Notes under the pieces: model-generated
The model's input: only the letters and a program-made list of their open reading frames with translations
What the model was told of the DNA's origin: nothing
Database searches by the model: none
Source of the DNA: an uncultured Campylobacter sp.
GTDB taxonomy: Bacteria; Campylobacterota; Campylobacteria; Campylobacterales; Campylobacteraceae
Direction of reading: 5' to 3'
Assembly: GCF_938045775.1 (NCBI RefSeq)
Contig: NZ_CALIBH010000101.1
Span: 1 to 19,776, forward strand
DNA: 19,776 bases
Part shown: positions 1-6,534 of the stretch, one piece after another
Position numbering within the stretch: the stretch's first letter is position 1
How the letters are laid out: the number at the start of each line of letters is the position of its first letter
Made by a program: the position numbers and the translations under genes

Positions 1-33
1 CGCAAAAACGACGAAAATTAGAAGCCTTTTCAT
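1..33 (-). CDS. 5' end of an unidentified exported protein (partial)
   Basis: Only the first 11 codons lie in the window. Read leftward from an ATG at 31-33 they give MKRLLIFVVFA, a positively charged start followed by a hydrophobic run, which is how a signal peptide or membrane anchor begins. The bases just upstream (AAGG about 8 bases before the ATG) form a plausible ribosome binding site. The product cannot be identified from so little sequence, and the call rests only on start context and N-terminal character. Confidence 0.45.
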   Translation of the reverse strand, partial: MKRLLIFVVFA

Positions 34-267
34 AGATCGCCTTAAATTTTGATATACGGTTATTATAAAATAACTTTTCTAATGCGGCGCTGATATTTGA
101 GGTTCGGGCGGTGATTTTATAAATCGATCGCATTAAATTGATCGCCGCGCGAGCAAAATTGAAGCTTGGGCGTATGCAATTTTAGCTTATCTGCGCGATT
201 TTAAGCGGTACGACTTGTAAAATATCGCTACTTTTTGAATTAAAAATTTTAAAATTTTGACGAGGAG

Positions 268-287
268 GCTCCGCTTTCAAGCGGAGC
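268..287 (-). terminator. Short GC-rich hairpin, possible second terminator of fldA
   Basis: GCTCCGC, loop TTTCAA, GCGGAGC: a perfect 7-bp stem. Read on the minus strand it lies about 80 bases after the fldA stop codon, beyond the hairpin at 311-341. No T-run follows directly; CTCCTCG comes before the next T-rich tract. Intrinsic termination here is therefore uncertain, and it could be a transcript-stabilising structure instead. Confidence 0.3.
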
Positions 288-310
288 GTGAAATTTAATG
301 AGGAATTTAA

Positions 311-341
311 CGAGATTTAGGCTTTATGGGCCCAAATCTCG
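311..341 (-). terminator. Likely terminator hairpin of fldA
   Basis: Arms CGAGATTT (311-318) and AAATCTCG (334-341) pair perfectly. An inner GGC/GCC (320-322 with 330-332) extends the stem past one mismatch. On the minus strand the hairpin begins about 25 bases after the flavodoxin stop and is followed by TTAAATT, a weak T-rich tail. The same arm word occurs in hairpins at 11414-11446 and 16978-17035, both also downstream of leftward genes. Confidence 0.5.
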
Positions 342-366
342 CTCGGCCGCACAAAAGCTGCAATAT

Positions 367-849
367 CTAAAACTCGCCTCCAACTGCGGCGATCCATTTA
401 TCAGCCCTCGCCTGCCAGTGGTCATCGCCTTTAAAATCGATCGTAAGACCTACAAATTTGCCGTTTATGAAGGCGCGCGAATGTTTAAATTTATATCCCT
501 CTGCGCCCCAAGCGCCGATGAGATCGGCCTTTTTAAGCACTGGCAAAAACGCACTCATACCGCTGCAAAAATCGCTGCCGTGGCGCTCGACGTTGCCAAC
601 GCCTATGAGCGCGACCTTGCGTCCGTCAAAATCAGTTTTATTCAAAAGCTCCAATTTGTCGTCAAATTTAGCCTGGATCTGTCCGTCGCCGTGCGTCGAA
701 GCCGCAAAAATAAACGCGCCGGCTCCCGCTAAATCCTCCTCGCCAAGCTCTTTGGCCTCCTTGATCTCAAAGCCGAGCTTTGAAGCGATGTATTCGCTCA
801 CGACCTTCGTATCGCCGCCTTTGGTGGCGTAAACTAATAGTTTTTTCAT
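367..849 (-). CDS. fldA: Flavodoxin, long-chain type, divergent FMN site
   Basis: Small FMN-binding electron carrier of 160 residues; the long-chain flavodoxins of this group run about 160-170. The phosphate loop is at residues 8-14 (ATKGGDT), the loop before the flavin at 51-57 (STHGDGQ), the second flavin loop at 83-94 (GVGNVERHGSDF), and the long-chain C-terminal pattern YKFKHSRAF...FVGLTID at 119-138. In Campylobacter and Helicobacter, flavodoxin is known to accept electrons from pyruvate and 2-oxoglutarate oxidoreductases, so the oor operon in this window is a natural partner (inference). Oddly, the two aromatic residues that normally sandwich the flavin ring appear as His53 and His90. 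The start is supported by AAAGGAGA six bases upstream. Family assignment is firm; the exact subtype is less so. Confidence 0.85.
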   Translation of the reverse strand: MKKLLVYATKGGDTKVVSEYIASKLGFEIKEAKELGEEDLAGAGAFIFAASTHGDGQIQAKFDDKLELLNKTDFDGRKVALIGVGNVERHGSDFCSGMSAFLPVLKKADLIGAWGAEGYKFKHSRAFINGKFVGLTIDFKGDDHWQARADKWIAAVGGEF

Positions 850-874
850 TTTCTCTCCTTTAAAAACAATAACA

Positions 875-880
875 ATTCTA
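875..880 (-). promoter_or_regulatory. Candidate -10 box of fldA
   Basis: The minus strand reads TAGAAT here, about 26 bases before the flavodoxin ATG, in an A/T-rich context typical of Campylobacterota sigma-70 promoters, which often lack a clear -35 box. A start near 868 would give a leader of about 20 bases containing the AAGGAG site. This is sequence resemblance only. Confidence 0.3.
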
Positions 881-1094
881 ACTAAATAAGATAAAATCTC
901 GGTTAAAATAGATTTTGCTCGGCGGGTAAAACTTTAAATTACGACAGAAAAAGCATTAAATTTTATAAAGTATTGAATAATACGATGGGCGAAGCATTAA
1001 ATTTTATGAAGCATTAAAATTTACGAAGCAGTGAAATTTTATCCAAGAATTTTATAGCGGCGAAAAGCAGTTCAAGATAAAGCAGGCGTAGGTT

Positions 1095-1165
1095 GGATGA
1101 TTTTGTGCGATACTAGCAGGCGCACTGTTTGTGCGCCGCAGCGAAATATTTTTGCAAAATCATCC
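1095..1165. repeat. Nested inverted repeat downstream of mfrABE
   Basis: Outer arms GGATGATTTTG (1095-1105) and CAAAATCATCC (1155-1165) are perfect 11-bp complements. Inside them GGCGCAC (1119-1125) and GTGCGCC (1131-1137) form a second perfect stem with loop TGTTT. The element begins 28 bases after the mfrE stop codon. It could fold into a long two-part hairpin that ends or protects the mfr transcript. There is no T-run after the inner stem, so it is not a textbook intrinsic terminator. Confidence 0.6.
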
Positions 1166-1192
1166 GTTAAATCTTTAGAAAATTTTCAAAGA

Positions 1193-2050
1193 TCAGCTTA
1201 CCAATCTCGTTGCATCTTGGATATTGATGTTTAGTCCAAGCTGCTCATTGCTTAGCCCAAGAGCAAGGCCTACCAGCTGGGATAGGTGGATGATCGGCTT
1301 TCTTGCTTTAGAATTCGTCGCTTCTTGGTATCGCTCCTGATAGATATCTAGCTGCATCTGGCATAGCGGACAAGGAGTAACTACGACGTCCGCTCCGTGC
1401 TCGGCAGCGTCATTTACGATCTCGCTTGACATTTTAGATACCGATTTTACCGCAGGATAGCTAGCGTGAAAGCCGCAGCAATCAAGGCGTTTTTCAAAAG
1501 GCACTATCTGAGCGCCAAGTGCGCTAACTACCGCTTCAAAGCTTTTAGGATTGGTTGAGCTTTCTTTTTTAAGCTCGCGCTCCGGTCTTAATGAGTGGCA
1601 GCCGTAAAATAGCGCTACCTTTAAATTTGTTAGCGGCCTCGTGACTTTAGCTTTTAACGTGTCTAAGCTTTGATATAGCACCCAAAGCAAGCTCGTTATC
1701 TCGGTACTTCCCTGATACTGCATACCGCCCTCTTTTAAAAAGGTATTTATATAGTTTTTCGCTCCCTTATCTAAAGTAAGTTTAGCCTTGGTTAGAGTTA
1801 GCATACAGGTAGAGCAGGTAGTTAGCAGAGGCATATTCATACCCTCGGCTAGCGCGATGTTTCTAGCATTAGCTACTAGGCTCGCCATAGGATCGACGCA
1901 TTGAGCTTGACTAGCCCCGCAGCAGCTCCAGCCTTTTATCTCATGAAGTTTAATACCCAGCACCGGAGCGATCGCTTCAAGTGAAATTTTAGATTCCTTT
2001 GCGGCTTGACTCAAAACGCAACCCGGGAAAAATGCAAATTCGTTATTCAT
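1193..2050 (-). CDS. mfrE: 8-methylmenaquinol:fumarate reductase, CCG-domain subunit MfrE
   Basis: Third gene of mfrABE, 285 residues. It has two cysteine-rich CCG domains: Cys11, Cys43-Cys44 and Cys79/Cys82 in the first, Cys151, Cys191-Cys192 and Cys227/Cys230 in the second. This is the pattern of heterodisulfide-reductase HdrB-type proteins, where such domains bind non-cubane or other iron-sulfur clusters. In the Wolinella and Campylobacter enzyme this subunit takes the place of the membrane anchor and passes quinol electrons to MfrB; older annotation calls it SdhC or SdhE. No long membrane segment is visible, so membrane contact would be peripheral. It starts 10 bases after mfrB with a strong AAGGAGGAGAGG site, clearly co-transcribed. 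Confidence 0.88.
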   Translation of the reverse strand: MNNEFAFFPGCVLSQAAKESKISLEAIAPVLGIKLHEIKGWSCCGASQAQCVDPMASLVANARNIALAEGMNMPLLTTCSTCMLTLTKAKLTLDKGAKNYINTFLKEGGMQYQGSTEITSLLWVLYQSLDTLKAKVTRPLTNLKVALFYGCHSLRPERELKKESSTNPKSFEAVVSALGAQIVPFEKRLDCCGFHASYPAVKSVSKMSSEIVNDAAEHGADVVVTPCPLCQMQLDIYQERYQEATNSKARKPIIHLSQLVGLALGLSNEQLGLNINIQDATRLVS

Positions 2051-2060
2051 CCTCTCCTCC

Positions 2061-3035
2061 TTATTCTATCTCGCCGCTAGCTTGAGCTTTGCGTGCGGCC
2101 TCTATCATCTTAACGAGCCCTGCATGTCCTTCAATCTCCTCTTCGCCGAAAGCATGAAGAGGATTCATCTTGCCCGCAGCCATTAAATTTGCCGCTACGT
2201 CCATCTTGCCCATATTTGCAAATACGCCTTCGCTTCTTAGAGCAAGCTTGATCTCGTTTAACCTTCCGCTTCCCTCTACGATATCTAGTAGGAACGCCTC
2301 GGCATGAGCTGGACCGCTTCCTGCGGTTAAGCCCTTTTTCATCGCTAGAGCGCGAAGTGCGGTGATATCGCTTTGAGCGCTTATTCCTTTAGGACAGCGA
2401 TCGGCGCACTCTTGGCAGTGCACGCATAGCCATAATCCGTTTAGCACCGCAGGCTTTAGATGAGGCATAGCGTCCCTGCTTCTTGAATCAAACGCGGCGC
2501 GGTTAGCATGCGTGAAAACAAAGGGTTGCATATAATCGCTCGCATCAGCTCCAAGTTTATTGCATTCGCTAGCGCAACATCCACAAAGAATACAATCCCA
2601 CTGCTTTTTTACGCGTTCCATCTGCTCCGGGCTTTGTTTACAGCCCTTTTCGGCACTAAATTCTTTCTTAGGCGTAATGGTTGGTTTGATCTTTCTTAAA
2701 TTTTCGATACTAGGCTCCCAATCCACCACTAGATCCGAAATCACTCGGAAATTATTTAGCGGCGAGATCGTAAAGCTATCAGGATTTTCATACTCCGCAA
2801 GCAAAGCCTCCATCTTGGTATCGCAGGCGAGATATGAGTGCCCGTTTACCCTCACGGCACAGGCTCCGCATATCGCCATACGGCACGCTGCGGTAAAATT
2901 TAAAGTGATGTCTAAATTTTGCTTAATAAATTGCAAAACTCCAAGCAGGGTCTTTCCTTTGATCTGCTCCAAACTTAATTCGTAGGCTTGCTTATAATTT
3001 TTGCTTCCGTCGAAGCGGTCTATGATAAATTTCAT
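2061..3035 (-). CDS. mfrB: 8-methylmenaquinol:fumarate reductase, iron-sulfur subunit MfrB
   Basis: Electron-transfer subunit of 324 residues carrying electrons from MfrE to the flavin of MfrA. An N-terminal plant-type ferredoxin domain holds a [2Fe-2S] cluster (Cys51, 56, 59, 71). The C-terminal half has two complete four-cysteine motifs, Cys148/151/154/158 and Cys204/207/210/214. Ordinary SdhB/FrdB proteins have a non-cysteine residue at the place of Cys207 and so carry a [3Fe-4S] centre; here a [4Fe-4S] is expected instead. The protein is longer than usual FrdB (about 240), with an extra C-terminal tail. Its ATG overlaps the mfrA stop (ATGA), implying translational coupling. It has no signal peptide, so export with MfrA through Tat is likely (inference). 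Confidence 0.9.
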   Translation of the reverse strand: MKFIIDRFDGSKNYKQAYELSLEQIKGKTLLGVLQFIKQNLDITLNFTAACRMAICGACAVRVNGHSYLACDTKMEALLAEYENPDSFTISPLNNFRVISDLVVDWEPSIENLRKIKPTITPKKEFSAEKGCKQSPEQMERVKKQWDCILCGCCASECNKLGADASDYMQPFVFTHANRAAFDSRSRDAMPHLKPAVLNGLWLCVHCQECADRCPKGISAQSDITALRALAMKKGLTAGSGPAHAEAFLLDIVEGSGRLNEIKLALRSEGVFANMGKMDVAANLMAAGKMNPLHAFGEEEIEGHAGLVKMIEAARKAQASGEIE

Positions 3036-4912
3036 TGAGGTTTCCTTCCGTCAAGAGAGAATTCCGTAACGACGACCTCTTTGTAGCCCAAGCTTAGCTC
3101 TCCTGCGTCGTTCATCGTCACGATACTGTGCTTTAAGAAATTTTTATCGTCGCGCTTCGGATAGTCCTCTCTGGTATGCGCGCCGCGGCTTTCCAGCCTC
3201 TTTTGCGCAGCCAAACACGCACAGCGCGCAAGCAGGATCAAATTTCCAAGCTCGACGTAGTCGGTAAATGCGGTATTCATAACCGGATTTGTATCCGCAA
3301 CATGCAGTTCGTCGTAGCGCGCTTTAATGCCCTCTAAATTTTGCGAAAGCAGATCGAGCTTCTCGCCGGTTCTAAAGATGCCCATATTGTCCCAAAGCTG
3401 CGCGCCTAGCTCTTCGCGCAACTCATACATCTCGTTTGCCTTGCCCGAGCCGTTTGCGATCTGCTTAAATTTAGCCTGCCATTTTTGCGCCAGCTCGCTC
3501 GCTCTTTTGCCTGAGCCGAAGCCTTCCTGCTTCGCGGCATAATCCGCTGCGCCGAGTCCTGCGAGCTTACCCGTTACGACGGCATCGGTTAAAGAATTTC
3601 CGCCTAAGCGGTTTGCGCCGTGAATCGAGATACAAGACGCCTCGCCCGCGGTATAAAGCCCCGAAATTTTAGTGCTCATATCGTCAAATTTTGTGACTTC
3701 GATGCCGCCCATCGAGTAGTGAGCGGTAGGACGAATCGGAATCGGCTCCTCGATCAGATCGATGCCCTCAAACAAAATGGCGGTGTGTCTAATCTTAGGA
3801 AGGGCTTTTAAAATTTTATCTTTTCCGAGATGTCTTACGTCAAGCAGCACGTATGCGCCGAGCCCCTCGCCGTAGCCCCTACCCTCGCGAATCTCGGTTT
3901 CGATCGCGCGAGCTACAACGTCGCGCGGCGCAAGCTCCATCTTTTCGTGGTAGTTTTTCATAAAGCGCTCGCCTTTGTTGTTGAGCAGATATCCGCCCTC
4001 GCCTCGCGCAGCTTCGGTAATGAGCGCGCCGCCGCTTTTGATGCCTGTGGGATGAAACTGCACCATCTCCGGATCGCTAAATCCAAGACCTGCGCGCAGT
4101 GCCGCCGCGATACCGTCACCGGTGGCGATATAAGGCACCGAGGTGCGGTTGTAAAACATCCTCGTATATCCGCCCGTAGCGATTACCAAGGCTTTGCAAA
4201 GTACGGGATAAAAATCGCCGGTTTGGATATTTCGAAGCACGACGCCCTCGCATTTGCCCTCAGGCGCGCTGATCTCAAGCAGCTCGTGATCGATTAGAAA
4301 TTTCACGCCGTTGCTGACCGCATCGTCAAAACAGGCGTGCATCAAGATATGACCCGTCTTATCGGCGGAGTAGTTGCATCGCTTTTTAGACGCGCCGCCC
4401 ATGAAGCGCTGCGCTACGCCGCCCGGAACGCCACTTTCTTTGCCGTCCACGCCGCCGCTAGCGTTTCTGGAAAACAGCGTGCCGATATAATCCATCTCGG
4501 CAATCGTAGGGCCCGCAAGCTCACAAAATTTAATCGCGGCGTCCTGATCTACGAGATATGCGCCGCCCTTTACGGTGTCGTAGGCGTGAAGCTTGTATGA
4601 ATCGCCGCCACTGAAACTCGTAACGCCGTTAATACCGCCTTCCGCCATACAGGTGGCGTTGCGCGAAGGCATCATCTTCGTAGCTACGACGACGCTGAGA
4701 TTTGGATTACTCTTTCTTACCGCCACGGCTGCGCGCAAACCCGCGCCTCCCGAGCCGATAACGAGTACGTCCACACTAGGAAGGCCGCCTTCGTTGCCGC
4801 CGTCTGCGCTTTTACTCTTGTCTGTATCCACACAGCCGCTAAGGCTAAGCGCGCCGACGCTGATACAGGCGGATTTTAAGAAATCGCGTCTGTTGAAATT
4901 TGATTCGCTCAT
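3032..4912 (-). CDS. mfrA: 8-methylmenaquinol:fumarate reductase, flavoprotein subunit MfrA
   Basis: Catalytic subunit that reduces fumarate (in C. jejuni also mesaconate and crotonate) in the periplasm. I place the start at 4912 (626 residues, MSESNFNRRDFLKSA) because CAAGGAAG lies just upstream; an in-frame ATG at 4969 would add 19 residues before the Tat signal. The twin arginines are Arg8-Arg9, and the signal ends in LSGC at 24-27, a lipobox-like sequence. The FAD fold GSGGAG is at 53-58. Active-site residues by family comparison are His287, Glu300, Arg330 (acid catalyst), His398 and Arg435. The covalent-FAD histidine of FrdA/SdhA (motif RSHT) is replaced by Ala86 (RNAT), so the flavin is probably not covalently bound by this residue. 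It is first in the operon and overlaps mfrB by 4 bases. Confidence 0.92.
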   Translation of the reverse strand: MSESNFNRRDFLKSACISVGALSLSGCVDTDKSKSADGGNEGGLPSVDVLVIGSGGAGLRAAVAVRKSNPNLSVVVATKMMPSRNATCMAEGGINGVTSFSGGDSYKLHAYDTVKGGAYLVDQDAAIKFCELAGPTIAEMDYIGTLFSRNASGGVDGKESGVPGGVAQRFMGGASKKRCNYSADKTGHILMHACFDDAVSNGVKFLIDHELLEISAPEGKCEGVVLRNIQTGDFYPVLCKALVIATGGYTRMFYNRTSVPYIATGDGIAAALRAGLGFSDPEMVQFHPTGIKSGGALITEAARGEGGYLLNNKGERFMKNYHEKMELAPRDVVARAIETEIREGRGYGEGLGAYVLLDVRHLGKDKILKALPKIRHTAILFEGIDLIEEPIPIRPTAHYSMGGIEVTKFDDMSTKISGLYTAGEASCISIHGANRLGGNSLTDAVVTGKLAGLGAADYAAKQEGFGSGKRASELAQKWQAKFKQIANGSGKANEMYELREELGAQLWDNMGIFRTGEKLDLLSQNLEGIKARYDELHVADTNPVMNTAFTDYVELGNLILLARCACLAAQKRLESRGAHTREDYPKRDDKNFLKHSIVTMNDAGELSLGYKEVVVTEFSLDGRKPQ

Positions 4913-4955
4913 TGTACTTCCTTGAAATTTCGTTGAATGGCGGAGCCAAAACAGA

Positions 4956-5015
4956 ATTCTTAAATTCAAGGAAATTATATATTATCAATTCTTTAAGAAT
5001 ATTGAAATTCTTAAA
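4956..5015 (-). promoter_or_regulatory. mfrA promoter with three copies of an operator-like word
   Basis: The minus strand reads TATAAT at 4974-4979, giving an expected start near 4967 and a 55-base leader. TTTAAGAAT (4992-5000) and ATTCTTAAA (5007-5015) form a perfect 9-bp inverted repeat with a 6-base spacer placed over the -35 position. A third ATTCTTAAA lies at 4956-4964, around the expected transcription start. The arrangement suggests a dimeric regulator binding on both sides of the -10 box. Fumarate respiration genes are commonly oxygen-controlled, but which regulator acts here is unknown. Confidence 0.55.
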
Positions 5016-5170
5016 TATTATTTAGTAAAAAGAGCTAATTTTATCTTTAAGCTAAAGCAGATGATTTTTGTATATTTTGCTTTATAAGATACGATTTTAA
5101 CGTGATTTCAATTTGATATTTGATTTTATATAATTTCGTAAAATTTTGAATTATCGTATCATTTTGATAA

Positions 5171-5214
5171 TACCGCCGCGCGATAACCGTCGGTATAATC
5201 TCACGCTGTATAAT
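5171..5214 (+). promoter_or_regulatory. Promoter candidates of the glycine-zipper lipoprotein gene
   Basis: Two TATAAT boxes lie at 5194-5199 and 5209-5214, 45 and 30 bases before the ATG at 5244. A 7-of-8 inverted repeat, TACCGCCG (5171-5178) and CGTCGGTA (5188-5195), touches the first box and might be an operator. The -35 region is not clear. The 4913-5243 stretch therefore serves two divergent genes. Confidence 0.45.
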
Positions 5215-5243
5215 AGCGGTAAATCCATTTTAAGGAGGATATT

Positions 5244-5741
5244 ATGCGAAATTTCACATTATGTTTGATCGCCGCGATCGCACTTTGTGGCTGCGCGACC
5301 CCGCAGGATCGATACGGCGGAGATGTTTATGACGCGAGCGAGACGAACCGTATGAGGCAAAGCGATCGGATCGAGATCGTCGATGTCCTGCCCACCAAAA
5401 TAAACGTAGAGCGCTCCGAGGGCAATACGGGTAAAATTTTAGGTGGCGTCGCGGGCGGAACTACGGGTGCGGTCATCGGGCATAAGCTCGGCAAACATAG
5501 CAGCAGCAGGCGCTTAGCCGAAACCGTGGGGCTCGTGGGCGGCGCAGTAGTAGGCGCGGTCGCCGGAGATGCGATCCAAAACTCCCAAAAGACGGTGCAA
5601 GGCTCCAATATCATCTACAAGCTAAACGGCAAGGAATACTCATCCGTGCAAGCCGATCCGCCATGCAGATTTAGACGCGGCAAAGCTCTGCTGATCCACA
5701 CGGGCAGCGAAACGCGGGTGCAGCCGAACTCGGGATGTTAA
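5244..5741 (+). CDS. Glycine-zipper outer-membrane lipoprotein (SlyB / 17-kDa antigen type)
   Basis: 165 residues. A lipoprotein signal peptide ends in LCGC with the lipidated Cys17, so the mature protein should be anchored to a membrane, probably the outer one. Residues 64-111 are rich in G/A with GGVAGGTTGAVIGHKLG and VGGAVVGAVAGDAIQ, two glycine-zipper helices of the kind found in SlyB and rickettsial 17-kDa antigen proteins. The C-terminal third (Y/L-N-G-K-E-Y ... PPCRFRRG ... LLIHTGSETRVQPNSGC) looks like the small beta domain seen after such zippers. The ribosome site AAGGAGGAT is strong. A structural or envelope-stress role is known for SlyB; here it is inference. It ends in a cysteine as its last residue, which is uncommon. 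Confidence 0.75.
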   Translation: MRNFTLCLIAAIALCGCATPQDRYGGDVYDASETNRMRQSDRIEIVDVLPTKINVERSEGNTGKILGGVAGGTTGAVIGHKLGKHSSSRRLAETVGLVGGAVVGAVAGDAIQNSQKTVQGSNIIYKLNGKEYSSVQADPPCRFRRGKALLIHTGSETRVQPNSGC

Positions 5742-5991
5742 CAGAACTCGGTATGTTAAATTTAAAGCCGCCCAAAGCTTGCGGTGAAATTTTAAAATTT
5801 CATCTCCGTGCGTCGCGAATTTTACTCAGCCGTCAAGCGGCATTTGAAATTTAATCGTGGCACTAAAAAATTTAAAGCGATGTTTTAAATTTTAAAGCGG
5901 CGCGGCTTTTGAAAATAGTGTCGCTAAAATTTGCGGGCGATCTAAATTTTAACTCTGCGAAATTTTAAGAGCCCGCTAAAATACTTTAATA

Positions 5992-6024
5992 TATAATCGC
6001 CGCTTAAAAACATGGAGCGGCGAT
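5992..6024 (+). promoter_or_regulatory. Promoter and perfect inverted repeat over the start site of the ten-cysteine gene pair
   Basis: TATAAT lies at 5992-5997. ATCGCCGCT (5996-6004) and AGCGGCGAT (6016-6024) are perfect 9-bp complements with an 11-base spacer; the right arm covers the GGAG ribosome site and the first two bases of the ATG. If transcription starts about 7 bases after this -10 box, most of the left arm is not transcribed and the repeat would act as a DNA operator. If a promoter further upstream is used, the RNA hairpin would hide the ribosome site and start codon. Confidence 0.5.
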
Positions 6025-6532
6025 GAAAAAATTCTATCTTAAAATTTCAGCACTTGCGTTTATAATAGCATTTGCAGCGATCCCCGCTGCGGCAAAAGTA
6101 AGCGTAGATCATTTACAAACCCAAGAGGAAAAAGATTTAGCGATCTCTTGCGATAACGGCAACGGAAAATACAGCGCATGCACGAAACTAGTCGAAATTT
6201 TATCTAATAAATGCGACGGCGGAGATTATGAAAGCTGCGGGGCTGTCGGAATAATATTTACGGATTTGGGTCAATATGAATTCTCATCCGCTCCTTTGAT
6301 CAAGGCATGTGAAGCGAACATCATGTCTTACTGCTCCTATCTTGCCATTAGCGATATACTTTTTACGGGAAATCTTGAAAGAGCCGCTAAGGTTTTTGAC
6401 AAAATTTGCAAACAGGGAATTTCAGAGGACGAAAAGCTTGCTTGCAGCATAAGGAAAGAGATTGAAGACTGCTCTAAAGATGCAAAGTGCGATCCGCTAA
6501 TGAAAGCCAAAGAAATTATCAAAGGACTATAA
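6023..6532 (+). CDS. Exported ten-cysteine protein, Sel1/Hcp-like, copy 1
   Basis: 169 residues. A signal peptide ends near AAA24, so the protein is probably periplasmic or secreted. The mature part has ten cysteines at 43, 53, 64, 72, 96, 104, 129, 141, 150 and 156. Two of the pairs are spaced CX7C (64/72 and 96/104), which is the disulfide spacing of Helicobacter cysteine-rich (Hcp) Sel1-like repeats; the sequence between them is helical in character. The Sel1/Hcp link is by spacing and helix pattern, not by clear homology. The next gene is a paralogue starting 2 bases after this stop, so both are surely on one transcript. Function is unknown; Hcp proteins are secreted disulfide-stabilised helical-repeat proteins. 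Confidence 0.75.
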   Translation: MKKFYLKISALAFIIAFAAIPAAAKVSVDHLQTQEEKDLAISCDNGNGKYSACTKLVEILSNKCDGGDYESCGAVGIIFTDLGQYEFSSAPLIKACEANIMSYCSYLAISDILFTGNLERAAKVFDKICKQGISEDEKLACSIRKEIEDCSKDAKCDPLMKAKEIIKGL

Positions 6533-6534
6533 CC

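Larger units (their letters stand above)
34..366. other. Intergenic stretch between a partial gene and flavodoxin
   Basis: No gene of its own is supported here. A 144-codon rightward frame starting at 298 runs antisense to flavodoxin and resembles no protein family I know. The stretch holds A/T tracts mixed with GC-rich words, one copy of the palindrome AAATTTTAAAATTT (244-257), and two hairpins downstream of the flavodoxin stop codon, listed separately. The promoter of the partial leftward gene should also be here, but I cannot place it with confidence. Confidence 0.6.
850..1192. other. Intergenic region between fldA and mfrE with short direct repeats
   Basis: No gene is seen. A word close to AAGCATTAAATTTTAT occurs at 951-966 and 992-1007, and a degenerate third copy at 1009-1024 begins AAGCATTAAAATTTA. 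They are too irregular for a CRISPR-like array and may be slippage products. The fldA promoter lies at the left end and the nested inverted repeat 1095-1165 at the right end, just beyond the stop codon of mfrE. Confidence 0.6.

Noticed and set aside
298..732. 144-codon rightward frame antisense to flavodoxin
   Set aside because: It lies opposite a clear flavodoxin gene, has no recognisable domain and is rich in residues typical of antisense frames.
951..1031. CRISPR array
   Set aside because: Only two or three irregular A+T-rich copies, no constant spacer length and no cas genes.
3830..4600. Rightward frames opposite mfrA
   Set aside because: They are shadows of a strongly conserved flavoprotein gene; no ribosome sites or family features.
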